This document shows positions 45,821 through 57,259 of a stretch of 64,000 bases of DNA, one piece after another. The notes beneath the pieces were generated by a model that searched no databases, was not told the DNA's origin, and saw nothing but the letters and a program-made list of their open reading frames with translations. The DNA comes from Lyophyllum atratum (Eukaryota; Basidiomycota; Agaricomycetes; Agaricales; Lyophyllaceae), in assembly GCA_014905825.1 (NCBI GenBank), contig JACGCN010000006.1:1984001-2048000 (forward strand). The letters are read 5' to 3'. The translations under genes and the position numbers were made by a program. The first letter of the stretch is position 1; every line of letters starts with the position of its first letter.

Positions 45821-46616
45821 CTACACCGCAGTCTCTTGGATGGTCGCGTAGTCACTTTCGACGCCGGGTTCGAGCATGCACGCGTGTCCGAGTATGAGGG
45901 CGCCGGAGGCTCCGACGATCCAGAAGATGGCGGAGACTGGGGAGGCCATCCAGAGGAGCGGGATTCCAATAACGAAGAGACAAGTATACAGGTGTTTCTG
46001 CGTAATGGTGTGTTCACCAAATTGGGTTGCCTCGGGGGCTGTAAGATGAAAGAGGTGTCAGTGGCCGCACGAAACCGAAGAGAAATTCCGATGCATACCA
46101 AATTTGTTGATAGCGGCGAAGCCGAAGACAAGGAACGCTATGGAGATGAGAAGCTCGTACTTCGATATGCTGGATAGGGGAGCAAAGTCAGTTGACTTCG
46201 TAAACATGAAAACTCTTGATTGTTACGTACATTGCGTATACTGCGAGGGCAGCGATGATGAGACCATAGTTTGCTATCAAAGCGACATAAACTCCCATTG
46301 AGCACACAAGAATGGAACGGTTATTTCTTACCTGAGAAGTATCGGGTGTTGTATGATATGCGCTGTAAGGACCAGCCTCAGTACGAATCTTGATGAATTT
46401 AGCAAGTACGAAGTACTGACCGAAGTCGCTTGGTTCAGGTCCGCTGGTCGAGAAATGCGTTGGTAGTCAAAGAACTCCGCCGGTGAGCGGATGCCAGAGA
46501 ACCTGGTTTCCTGTGGGTGGAACTTTTGATAAGGGATATGCAACAATGGGATTTGCGAGGCAAAGACTGGCTTTGAGAGATTTCAAGACATCGTTTACTC
46601 GTAGGAGAGCTTCCAT
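45821..46616 (-). CDS. PRA1 family (prenylated Rab acceptor / Yip3-like) protein
   Basis: Four-helix membrane protein of the ER-Golgi that handles prenylated Rab GTPases. ATG 46616 gives MEALLRVNDVLKSLK. After an intron the family block RSPAEFFDYQRISRPADLNQATS appears, then RISYNTRYFSANYGLIIAALAVYA, KYELLISIAFLVFGFAAINKF and APEATQFGEHTITQKHLYTCLFVIGIPLLWMASPVSAIFWIVGASGALILGHACML, ending IQETAV at 45821. Two hydrophobic hairpins match the PRA1 topology. Five short introns. The join between the first two exons is off by one base (near 46570), in line with other apparent single-base errors in this half of the window. Divergent from the CDC26-like gene. Confidence 0.87.
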
Positions 46617-46846
46617 GGTTTTTAGATATTAGGGAAGTAGGGGTAGAGATGGGTTGAGAACAAGGTGCGTGGTCGTGGTAGAAGTCGTGTGTCGTGGCTG
46701 GCGGACTGTGAGGTGGCTGATATAGAACGTGCCTTTGCGCGCAGCCGCAGCTGCATTGTTCATGCTCTATTTGTAACCCTTCTTTCTCTCTTGCTATACA
46801 CTTCAGGAACAATAACTACGCACTGCGCCCCTTCCGAAGGCCTGTA

Positions 46847-47217
46847 ATGATTCGTCGCACGCCTACCCTGATTCCTATGGGCGACTTTGACGTCCAGGAT
46901 GTCCGGGATATGTTGGCAAAACAGAAGGCAGACCAAGCTCAACACCTACAGCTCATTGCAAAAATGAAACGTATCGCGCAGAATCCGAATATGGAAAAGG
47001 AGGACTACGAGGTGATGGAGCAGCTTAAGGCTGCCGCTGCACGGCAGGACAGGGCAAGGCGATTGGGTCTCCAGCCTGGTATGGTCCTCTCACTTTCCTC
47101 ACTTGATCTTTTGCTAAACAGGATGCACAGAACCTTCGAAATCTTCCTAGACGACAAGACTCCGTTGGAGCCATACCAACTTCATGCCTTGATTTATCAT
47201 ATCCTACCCCTCAATAA
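46847..47217 (+). CDS. CDC26-like anaphase-promoting complex subunit
   Basis: The N-terminus MIRRTPTLIPMGDFDVQDVRD resembles the M-(L/I)-RR-x-PT start of CDC26, whose first dozen residues thread into the Apc6 TPR groove. A charged helical stretch follows (MLAKQKADQAQHLQLIAKMKRIAQNPN; EQLKAAAARQDRARRLGLQPG). The 3' end is uncertain. Splicing a 40-nt GT-AG intron after GLQPGM gives DAQNLRNLPRRQDSVG... and a stop at 47215-47217. Without that intron the frame stays open to 47554. Small size and lack of other conserved residues limit certainty. Divergent from PRA1 with 230 bp between starts. Confidence 0.5.
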
Positions 47218-47857
47218 ATTACCGCTGGAAATCAATCCTGAAACCCGGGAGGGCATCGCGTTCCGCATCGCCAAGCTACATGTTCAAGAAGTCTTTCTCT
47301 CCAACCCCGTAAGGCCACCCAAGCCATTCACTGCATGTTCCCTTCAAATCGTCCTTCGGGCTATCCTTCAGTGCTATGGACGACGCGGCGACCTTCATTC
47401 AGGGCTCTTGAGAGGAGAATTCTACGTTGTCTTGAAGCACAAGGAAATCCTGCACCGCCGATTCATGATAGTTATCACACGATATTGGGGAAATGTTGTA
47501 CTCTCCACCCTCCTCAACCTTCCTTCCGTATCGCAAATCTCATGGTGTCATTAGGTCGAAGCCAAACTCTTTAAAATCGGCATCTTCACTACACAATCGA
47601 TAGGTTTCCGCATTACGGACACGTATACTATACATTCCCTTCACATGACTCGTAAGGAAGAAGGATGGGGCCCATTGCCAACCTAAGTAGATACTGTGAT
47701 TGTTATACCCGCAAGGTTTGCGATGCTGTACGCTTAGACGATAGTGCCATCGCTCGAGCAGATTGGGTGGCAATATTACATTACACAGACCCCAAGCCCT
47801 ACATTTGAAAGTTAATTCTGAAGGCTGTGATACATGGATTAGTATAACATAGACCGT
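47218..47857. other. Spacer with an unsupported open frame
   Basis: Convergent region between the CDC26-like gene and PEX5. The first 340 bp stay open in the frame of the CDC26-like gene, so they may be an extension of it. I found no family match in that extension. Confidence 0.35.
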
Positions 47858-50477
47858 TCAAGTGAGAGAAGACCAACCCTCTAGGTCCTGACGATCACAC
47901 AAGGTGGCCAGATCTACCCGCTGCATATGTAAGCACGTCGTCTTCAGGCTATCCCATAACGCCGTTGAAGTCACGCCGCGCTTTTCGTTCAGGCCTGCGG
48001 AATCTCGAATTCCATCGTTGTCCTGAAGTACGAGTGCAGTCAAGAATGTGCTGTGCGGCTTCTTCATAGCGCTGAAGGCATTGATTAGATGAAGGTAAAA
48101 TGCCACAATAGTTTGCCAACACACCCTCAGATTAATGCATGAAATACCCAGATTGAATCTGAGAAAGCCGTCAGCAGCGAAGGATGTGGAACTCGACCAG
48201 GTCAACAAACCTTGCTCGAATGTAACCAGGGTTAAGTTCCAAAGCCTTATAATAATATTGTAGAGCATCCTCTGCGTGACCGCTGTTCGCCATGGTAGCG
48301 CCCACTCGATTATACAAAAGCCAATCCTAAACAATGCCGCACGTAAGCAAAGGATCTGAGCAGTACTAAATTACTGCGCACCTCTGGTCGCACAGCGAGT
48401 GCCGCAAGGAAACAATCCTGTGCCTTACTGTAATCCTGCGGCGATTGTTAGCACAAGAGCCAGGGAACGGAAAACATCCATACCTCATCGGTGTTCAAAA
48501 GGATCGCTAATGCAATCTGTATCTCGGCATCAACTACCCCACTTGTATCACTCCTTGCCATTAAGATTAAAGTCTCAGTCAAGTAACCGTATCGCTCGCT
48601 GAGAGATGCAGTCTGTATGCAGTGGCTTCTGAGCCCGGAATTGCTGAACAGCATCCTGGTATCGCACGTTGAGGTTCACCCATTCGTTGACGGCATCATA
48701 GGTCGCGACGCGGTTGCCCTCGTTTGTGTTCGATACAGCTAACGCTAGCCAGGTGGGCATGTGGGATGGATCAAGTTCCACGGCACGCTTCAGAGCCTGG
48801 AGAGCCTTGTGTTCCCGTTCGTTCTCCTGCTGCTTTACGCCAAGTTCGAACCAGGCGGCCGCGTTGTTCATGTCTCGCTGCACAGCTGCTTCCAGTTGTA
48901 ATACGCTCTGAGAAAATTGGTTAGGAACTGGAGAGGTGGCTGAGCGCAGTGCGAAATACCTCAGATAATGACTGATGACTGCTGTGCATCAAATGTTGGT
49001 GGGTCATCGAAGAATCACCTAACAGGTATGGATTGCTGTCCTGAAACTGATAATTGTCGACATGCTTTATTCCTGCCGTAGTCGCCTCAAACTGGTCCCA
49101 ATCGCTTTGTAAACGATCCCAAGACGAGACCTCGGTATTGGTCATGTGGGCCCGAGAGGTATTCGCAGTCTGGGCCTCATTCCAGTATTGTTGATACTTC
49201 CGCATTTTCTTGACGGAAATATGCAGTCGTTCGCATCCTCTTCAACCCTCCCACTTGATTGCGCGAGCTCCTGGCGTGCATGATCGGCGAAACTGGTGTG
49301 TGGTGAAGCGGTGGTCTGACCGATCTGTGGTCCACTTGTACTCATTTGCGACGCATGCCAGGGGAGTACTATCGGATGCTCTCCCCTTTCTCTTGACGTC
49401 AACAGCTGCTTGTTGACCTTCGTTCTGAACCACCTGGTTCCCTTCGACGATAACGTCGCGGTCCCGGAGCTTTCGCATTAGATCCATGAATTGACTGTTC
49501 TGAAACTTGGGATTCTGCTCGTGTCTGACGTTATCCAGAAGAAGACCAGCCGTGCGTGCTAGCTCATCTGTGTCTGGTGGAACCTGGCGCGAGGATTCTT
49601 CCTTGAATTGGGTTTGCTGAGAGATGGTTAGCGCAAGACCAAGAGCCTGTTCTTGAGTGCTAAACTCCTTGTCCCATGACATTTCTGGATTGGACGTGTT
49701 AGGTTGAAAGATGAATGGAAGGGATATCACATACGGGTGTTGTGCATCACAGGATTGTGCATCACAGGGTTGTGCACCTGCATCAGAGAAGGCGAGGAGA
49801 TTCCCATGGCTCCCATTCCAATCCCTTCCATGTTAGAGTTCCAACTGCATGTTTCCTTAGGCATAGCAGATTAGAATGAAAGATATCGCTCGTATGAACC
49901 AAAAATAAGTACTTTGAAGGACCCCAGGATGAGCACTTTGCTGGATGTGACCATTCGAGACGACTGCATCGTGAGGCGAAACAATTTCCTTGTCTCTCGA
50001 GGCATTCGATTGCGGTGTATGTAGAGGTTGCTGTAGAGCAAAGTCGGAAGCCCACGTCGCCAGAGAACTGGACTGCTGCATCTGTGGTACATGCGAAGGC
50101 ATTTGCATTTGGGGTGGTAAGGCTGCACGCAATGCAGAAACATCATACGCCGTATCTGGGGCGAATTGAGCCCTCGCGAAGTCAGGCGAGAAGAAACGAG
50201 CTGCATCTTGGTCCGGCGTAGAATTCGTAGCGGTGCGGAATGTCTATCGTCGTGATTAGTTGGGATCTATCGGGTCCACGATGACACGCACCTCTCTCGA
50301 TGACCCCGCTCTGCCAGCACCGAAATGATCCTGCAAAAGTTATTGGGCGAGTGAGTGAGTGACAGATGTGTTTCGTACCTGCTGCAAGCCTCTGTCTTGG
50401 TCGAATCGTTTAGAAAGCCCCTGCAAAGGGTTGGAAGGACCACATTCCGCTCCTCCAGCTAACATAGAGAGAGCCAT
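47858..50477 (-). CDS. PEX5: Peroxisomal targeting signal 1 receptor Pex5
   Basis: Cycling receptor that carries PTS1 proteins into peroxisomes. ATG 50477 starts MALSMLAGGAECGPSNPLQ, with the conserved N-terminal Cys used for monoubiquitination. WxxxF-type docking motifs include WASDF and WDKEF. The C-terminal half is a TPR array (AAWFELGVKQQENEREHKALQALKRAVELDPSHMPTWLALAVSNTNEGN; Asn-containing ligand-binding loops). It ends DLATLCDRQDLEGWSSL at 47858. About 14 exons. Three single-base insertions (near 49362, 49226 and 49200) interrupt the frame around the linker SSGRVEEDANDAYFRQENAE and probably reflect sequence error. A five-residue tandem repeat (HNPVM) lies in the N-terminal region. Confidence 0.92.
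49741..49778 (-). repeat. 15-bp tandem repeat in PEX5
   Basis: Two and a half copies of a 15-bp unit (TGTGCATCACAGGRT on the plus strand) are in frame and encode the pentapeptide HNPVM on the minus strand. Expansion or contraction would not shift the frame. Confidence 0.7.
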
Positions 50478-50700
50478 GATGAGCTCAGTGCAAGTCGAAT
50501 GGTCCGCAAGTCAGTAGTTGAAGTGCGAGGTAGATGTTTCCGGCCTGGAGTACCGCCAGTCCGGATGAGCATGTGTTATTTGATAAAATGGATTACTACA
50601 ATAGGATATTATGAACCTAACCCTAATATCTAGGAGTACAAAATAAAGAACAATGTCACGATCCAGTCACAGTCTTGAAATATGAGAAAGAATCTGCAAA

Positions 50701-51801
50701 TCATGAGCGTTTGTTTCGAGGATCTTCTTCGCCCGTATACTTGTGATTTGACGCTCTGCACTCTGCACCGCCATCGGATCGCACTGCCGCACATTAGGGG
50801 TCTGCTGTTTCAAATTAGATAGGGTGACTCACAGTGCCTCTATTGAAAATACACTTCAGTAAAGTAACATATAAACTACATGAAGGACATACGTTAAGAG
50901 CATCCAACCGACTGAAGGCTTTCTTGCATCCCCGGCAAATGTTGGCTTGCGATTTAGCAGTGTGAAGTGCTTGGTGCCGCCTGTGATCGAAATGAGCTCG
51001 AATTCACGACATGCTTGATCCGTAAGACTTACTTGCAGTCGTGCTGCCGAGCGAACCCCTTTTTGCACCCCGGCCATTCGCAGATATAAGGTCGCTCTTC
51101 AGTATGTGATCGTAGATGACCTATTAGGAGCGAATGAGCAACAGTAGCACATTGGAAGCAGTGCAATAACCTCTCAAATTGAATCGACGAGTAAATGTGC
51201 TCCCACAGCCAGGTACGGGACACACAAAGTGAGCCTCATTCCTTCGTCGACTTGCACTCGCGAGCTGGGTCGCCGATGTAGTCACCTGTTGCTTTTCGAC
51301 TTGGAGAATAGGGGGTAGTCGGGGAACCCCCGTTGACGACGGGTAGTGGTTCGCGCCTGCCCCACCCTGGCTAGAGCCTGAATCATGGCCGGGGGACGGT
51401 GGTTGAGATTCATGACCGCGATTATAGGGTTCTGCAAAGAAGATGTCGTGTTTGGGGCTGTTTCTTCCATTGTGAACAGGGCGCGAACCTGAGGGAACTG
51501 AAGACGAATCGGCAGGCGGGTGTGGCGAGAAATGGCTCAGATGCTGAACATGGGAGTAGGCGTATTCACGGGGACCGTCTGGATGACTGACAGGGCCGTG
51601 GAGGGGAATCGCTTGTGACATGGGGCCGCCGGCAGGACCGTAGAGTGGCTCAGACGTATATTGTGGATTATCCCGCGGCATTCTTTCAACAGGATACCGG
51701 GCTGGGTGCGGAAGGGGAGTATCGTTCTGCGGCTCGTGGGCTGGGGGAGGATGGAAATGAGATGTCTGTGTAGCAATGATGGGGATTCGTGTTGGGTTCA
51801 T
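50701..51801 (-). CDS. C2H2 zinc-finger transcription factor (Crz1-like fingers)
   Basis: DNA-binding regulator with three adjacent C2H2 fingers. ATG 51801 (MNPTRIPIIATQTSHFHPPP) leads a disordered His/Pro/Ser-rich N-terminus of about 185 residues. The fingers are FVCPVPGCGSTFTRRFNLRGHLRSH, YICEWPGCKKGFARQHDCKRHQALH and ANICRGCKKAFSRLDALNRHLR, and the protein ends DPRNKRS at 50701. Introns cut inside or next to every finger. A 7-nt exon (50833-50839) supplies the Arg and first His of the third finger. The ARQHD(C)KRH and SRLDALNRH patterns resemble Crz1-type calcineurin targets, but I see no clear PxIxIT docking site, so pathway assignment is tentative. The frame stays open upstream of ATG 51801. 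Confidence 0.85.
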
Positions 51802-52159
51802 CTTGTAGACAAGAATTTTCAATGCCCGAAACCAAGCGCCTGATGATGGGCTGGTGGTTGAGCTGTTCGACGTCAAGAACAGCCTTTTTTTACCACCTTC
51901 GGGTTTCGCAACAGCTCTCAAAAGCGCTCGATGTCTTCTGACCTCCTTGGCATATCCTTGCACAGACTAAATAGCCCCAAAGCATGTATACTGTACACCG
52001 TGGCTGTGTTGCACAGCACCATGCTTATATTAGATCTCCAATCGGGATGACCAACAGGGCCCCATGCTGTGCACAAGGCCGTCAAGATAACCGATCTCGG
52101 TCTATGTGTGTGATATGTCCTCCGATTAACGCTAGGTATTTAATATACAAGTTCTACAT
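51802..52159. other. Upstream region of the C2H2 gene
   Basis: 358 bp between the C2H2 start and the stop of the lipase-like gene. It includes an in-frame open stretch directly upstream of ATG 51801 that has no other ATG. Probably promoter and leader. Confidence 0.4.
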
Positions 52160-54754
52160 CTATTGCTCAAAGATGTGTGCGTCCAGTAACCGTCGCCGTC
52201 GCATTAGTTCCGTCTCTGTGATTTGCGTGCCAGCAGGCTGGCGTCCGCCATTTGTCTTCGGCGTATCAGGGGGATGTGAGTTTGAAGATGGGACAGGCGA
52301 ATACGTCCCATCCAACATCCCGACGTCGCGCCCGTTGGTGGCCGTCAAGGCGGGAGATGCGGTACGATCAGTCAGATATGCCTCTGACTCCTCTCTGTGG
52401 ATCTCATCATCATGCCCAATTAGCGACGATCCGTTCTGATATTTCCTCGCAACAAAGGTGATTCCAGCATCGTCGGTTTCCGTCTCGGAGGAGGTGACGG
52501 CGCCTAGAGGGTTGGGCGGTGTTTGTGTACGCCCTTTGTCCCGATGGTCAGATTTCTCTGAATTCTTGGTGAAGGCTTCATCTATCCATTCGGCAAGTTC
52601 CTCAATCACCTTCAATGCAACCCTGTCAGCCTCTTAGAATCCGCGCCTGAAACTAGTGAAGACTCACCGCTTTCGCCTCCTTCATCAAGGTGGGCATCTG
52701 GAGATATCCATGACTCCATTCAGAAAATAGAACCATTTGAACCCAGTCATCCTCTGTCTCCTTCGCAAGTTTATCACGCTCCTTCTTCATCATAGCCAGA
52801 GTCCTTCCGTTAAAGGGCGCGTCAATACTGCTCATCCTGAGTCCCTCACCAAAACGTGCACTCTTCCCAGAGATAGCCAGCTCCAGCTCATGCTTTCGCG
52901 CTCGTTTTGCTTCCCTTATACGTCCAGCGAAGATGACCGTGTCGTCCACGAATGGATCCTTTTCACCACATTGCAGCAGAAGTGGTGGAAACTGGGCCAG
53001 GAAGCGTGCTGGTGCCAGGATAGGGGATATATGATAGTCCGTAGCGAAATCCGGGTTATGGTGGGGTCCAATGTAAAGAATTGCCATCGCGCGCATCTGA
53101 GAAGGGTAAGAATCGGCAGTAGAGAACGTTCAATAGCCATACTTACCATACTCGGAGAGATAATCCTGTCCTGGAAATAGCCCGTCCGACTGGTCATTGT
53201 CAGCCGAGTGCCGATAGGCTCCTTGACTTCGCCAGGAATTGCTGGTACCTGGTCTTTGCGGGAGATTGCTTTGCTAGCCTGAGAATCGGCTTCCTCAACA
53301 GCTGCAAAAAGCTCCTGTTGTTGCTTTTCTGCTGCTGACTCACTGAGGCTCACAGGGGGTGGATTCGGAACTTGAGGATATCTGTGTCGAATACGGGGGC
53401 AGACGGAGTGGTCTTCTTCTTTCCGATGGTTGAAATCCTCATCCTCGGCCTGATCACTTTCCGCATCTGCTAAATGACCTTCGCCATCCGTCTGATCACT
53501 CTCCCCTCGACGGGACACATTTCCGCGCCTAGATGGAGATTTCGAGAGGGACGGCCCAGTGGGTGGTATCTTTTCGTGCTTCCCGCCACTTGCCAGACCT
53601 CGGATTGCGTCCTTCCAGCTTCCATTCCTCTTTGGACGTTTGCTCCGATGCGTGACAAACTTGCTATCCTTCACCATGCTGAGAGGGCTCTGAGAAGCAA
53701 GTAAATAATCAAACGAGAGTATGGTACTTTGTCAGTGTGGGCTCACGATGTGTTGTAAGTGGTCCTTCTGAGCCGCCAGTTCACTGAGGCCCGGTAAATT
53801 CCCTGACGATTCTTCAGACTGAAGCACCTTCAGGTTGGCTGGCGACATCCAGGACGTGAAGTTAAAATCAAGGGCAGCATAATTGAGGACAAGGGCGACC
53901 GGATGAGGTAGTGGCGGTTCATCCCGCGGTCCAGGAAGCTCTTCAATTTCGAGCATCTTCAATATGACGTTAACGGCGAGAGCGGCACCCCTTTGAAAAG
54001 AGAGATCAGAGCGAGAAACCCCATCGTTTAAGGAATGAACTGACGCTGAGTCTCCAGATATGATAATGTTTAGCTTCTCCCCCGACATACCGATCACTCG
54101 TCCAGCTATAAGCCTCTTAAAGCTGGCACTGAAATTTAAACCCATAATGGACGCACCTGACTCGACCAGAACTTTGTAGGCATCAAACGCTTCGTCAATA
54201 GCGAATGGATACGGATCTGTGTAGGTTGTGTGAGAATATGCCAGATCATTATGACTCGGAAGCACAGACACTCGGGGGCTTTCCCATAATCTATGGAAAG
54301 AACGGGCTTCCCTGTATTGATGGTCCACATCCGAAGCCGCTCTTCGTGATGCTCGGGAGACATAGCTACAAATCCTCCACCGGGAAAGTCGAGAATAAGA
54401 TCGGTCGCTTGACGCAGCTGAGATTCGTTCGGATGGAAGAACAAGTACGCGGTAATCGGGCGTTTATACTGGGATGATGGCGGCCGAGGAAACAGTATCT
54501 TACGCCGAGTGGACACCCAAGGGAGATGCGTTATCATGCGAATCTAGATGCCAATATGAGATGAGATAAATTCCGCTTTGAGGGCAGGTAACGAACATAA
54601 GGATTCGAAATCTTCTCCCAGGTGGTGCGGAGCATGTCCACAGTGGGAACAGCCCGAAACCTTCGTAACTACGAGATGTTGACAAGCATATAAGCATGCT
54701 AACCAACTGATAGGCAGGGCTGACAGGGCACCTTTTCATCACCCTCGTTAGCAT
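52160..54754 (-). CDS. Hormone-sensitive-lipase-type alpha/beta hydrolase
   Basis: Probable carboxylesterase or neutral lipid hydrolase. ATG 54754 (MLTRVMKRCPVSPAYQL) is the best start I can support; earlier exons are possible. Catalytic elements: an oxyanion loop LDFPGGGFVAMSPEHHEERL (FPGGG replacing HGGG), the nucleophile elbow SGDSAGAALAV formed across an intron, the acid in GEKDPFVDDTV, and the His in SEWSHGYLQMP. Between nucleophile and acid lies a large charged insert of about 200 residues (HRSKRPKRNGSWKD ... ESDQTDGEGHLADAESDQ), which could be a regulatory module. The tail after the His is disordered, ending LDAHIFEQ at 52160. Around ten exons, all GT-AG. Substrate unknown. Confidence 0.85.
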
Positions 54755-55562
54755 AGAGTATATAGTAACCCGAAAATAACATGGAGCATATGTCCCTTAG
54801 CCACTTGGGACGAATTGACATGGCTGTGGCAAATCCGGCCTCAAGACCAGTATTGATCCAAGTCGCACGATAGTACGATGCGGAGTACTAGTAGATGACG
54901 ATGAGTACCTGATCTTGTATTCCAGGGATAATGTTCACTTACGAGACGGGCAAGTGGTTCCGGAGCTGTTGGGTTCGTCAAAAATATATATGGAAAGTAG
55001 CCAAGAAACCTCACAGCCGAGACCTAATATCTTGTCAAAATTTCGGATAGCATACACAGCGGTCAAGGTGCTGACAATGATCTGCCAGGGTGTATAACGC
55101 TCTGAATGGTCTATGAGTGGTTTGGTGCAGACATTTATAGATCAATGACCGCACGTAGAGCTCGATTGGCCTTTCCAAGCCAGAGCAGTCGGGGAGGCCC
55201 TGCATTTCCTCGCGCTATCCGCCATAACCAGAAGAAAATGACAAGGAACACCTGCAAGGCCGTCAATTTATTAGAACGGCCGGTAAGAACACATACAGAC
55301 CTGAGCTCTCTTCCACGAAGGATTTGGGTGGCCAGCCAGATGGTCGATCATATTACAGTATAGACGGAGAAAGGGGAAGCATGTGAAGACAAAGGTTCAT
55401 AAGGTAGCTAGCTTAAATTGGTGTCACCACAGGGAGCTCAGGAGTACAACTTGCATGTGATAAATGACAACGTGTAGCCTCCGAAACAAATACGACCAAA
55501 TAATACCGGAGTACACGAGTAAACTTTATCCATTGGCCCGATCGGGCCGAGCATTCCCTTCG
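54755..55562. other. Divergent intergenic region, no gene seen
   Basis: 808 bp between the start codons of the lipase-like gene and MRI1, holding both promoters. Short frames only (for example 54915-55097 and 55106-55363 plus), none with motifs. Confidence 0.45.
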
Positions 55563-57044
55563 ATGGCCCCTCTCACGTCGATTCGCACTTCCAATGGCAA
55601 GCTAGAAATTGTTAACCAGCTACTCTTGCCCCATACCACCGAGTATCTGGTTATCAACACTATCGAGGACGCTCACGATGCGATAAAGACCATGAAGGTT
55701 CGGTCAAATTTTAGTCGGCTGGCGCAAATCTTACCAAGTATCAGTAGATCCGAGGCGCACCAGCGATAGCATCTCTTGCAGCCCTCTCGCTTTCTAATTA
55801 TATATCAGAGGCGTTAGCTGCATCACCCAGTCCTGACTATCTCACTTCTCCGGAGGCCCTGGCGGCACATATCGAACCAATTCTATCTTTCCTTTTTACT
55901 GCTCGACCTACAGCGGTAAACCTCGGTGCTGCTACACGTCGGCTGCATAAAAAGCTTAGGGACTCCCTGTTAACTTCGCCAACCGATGTCCGGGCTATTG
56001 CTCTGGCATTAGTCACTGAAGGCAAATTGATCGCAGATGAGGATGTCGGCAGAAATAAAGAGATGTCGAAATGGGGAGGGGACTGGCTTCTGAATCGCCT
56101 TGGTCAGGAAAAGAGTGCATCTGGTCTCAACGTCATGACAGTATGCAACACTGGATCTCTTGCAACCTCGGTACGCGTTTTTGTATCTTTGTCCCATCAT
56201 TTCTCGGACTTAGATACAACAGGGATATGGCACGGCCCTGGGATTGATAACATATCTTCACGAGACAGGTAAATTGGATAAAGCCTATTACACTCAAACT
56301 ACACCATACCATCAAGGATCAAGGTGAACCATCGTACTCCCCCGCCCCCTGGGACGGTTAATAATGAGACTACGTTAGACTCACAGCGCTGGAGCTTCAA
56401 ACACTCAACATTCCTTCTGTTATGCTCTGCGACACAATGGTAGGCTCATTATTCCAGCACCACAATATTCATGCTGTCGGTAAGTGCCTATCATCCACTG
56501 GATTATGTCTGTCTTGACCTTTTGAATAGCTGTCGGTGCCGATAGAATAGCCAGAAACGGAGATACAGCTAACAAGGCACGTATTTTGCTCTCTTGCCAT
56601 CTTGACCGAAACCAATCGGTCGGATTCAGATTGGAACATACAATGCTGCAGTCCTTGCCGCACGGCATGGGATTCCGTTTATCGTCGTCGCCCCAGTCAG
56701 CACAGTCGACCTCGATGTCGCAGATGGATCTGGGTATGTAGCTCGACTCGTCAGAAACTCGAAGCTTAAGCTTGACTGACATGAACCATGAATATTACAG
56801 GATCCCCATCGAGCAGCGTCCAGCGCTAGAAGCCTGTCTTGTTCGTGGTGCCCTATACCCTGGGACAGGAAAAAGCACCGATGACCAGGCTGTCGTGATG
56901 ATCACACCTTGCGGCTTGGAAGGAGTCTACAATCCCAGCTTCGATGTCACTCCCGCAGAGTTGATCACAGCGATCGTGACTGAGAAAGGCGTTGCTGTTC
57001 GGAAGGAAGGGGAGAAGACTTTCGATCTCTCTGCGATTGTTTGA
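55563..57044 (+). CDS. MRI1: Methylthioribose-1-phosphate isomerase Mri1
   Basis: Methionine-salvage enzyme converting 5-methylthioribose-1-phosphate to methylthioribulose-1-phosphate; a paralogue of eIF2B alpha. ATG 55563 ([29 protein letters not shown]). Conserved parts: [20 protein letters not shown], the catalytic Cys in [35 protein letters not shown] and the catalytic Asp in [21 protein letters not shown]. Then come [21 protein letters not shown] and [22 protein letters not shown], with the end at 57044. Exons join cleanly; the intron after DTANK (56577-56629) has a GC donor (AAG|GCACGT). No frame breaks, unlike several neighbours. Tandem with TASP1, 215 bp apart. Confidence 0.94.
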
Positions 57045-57259
57045 TAAGTCGAAAAGTGTTTGGTATACCGTTCTTCGATACATACATGTAGGACAGCGAA
57101 CTAGGACGCACACCTTTCAGAATTTAGATCTGTGGCGTAACAAATAAAAAGTTCACTGAAATACTTCCGAGTGGATTTCGGATGACGCCGCGGGTTCACC
57201 ATTATACTATTACTTGTTGATCGAGCGATCTACTATTATCTTATGCCAGAGTCTCGCCA

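Noticed and set aside
47218..47554. Separate F-box-like gene from LEPYQLHALIYHILPL
   Set aside because: Only a weak resemblance, no own start, and better explained as an open stretch after the CDC26-like gene.
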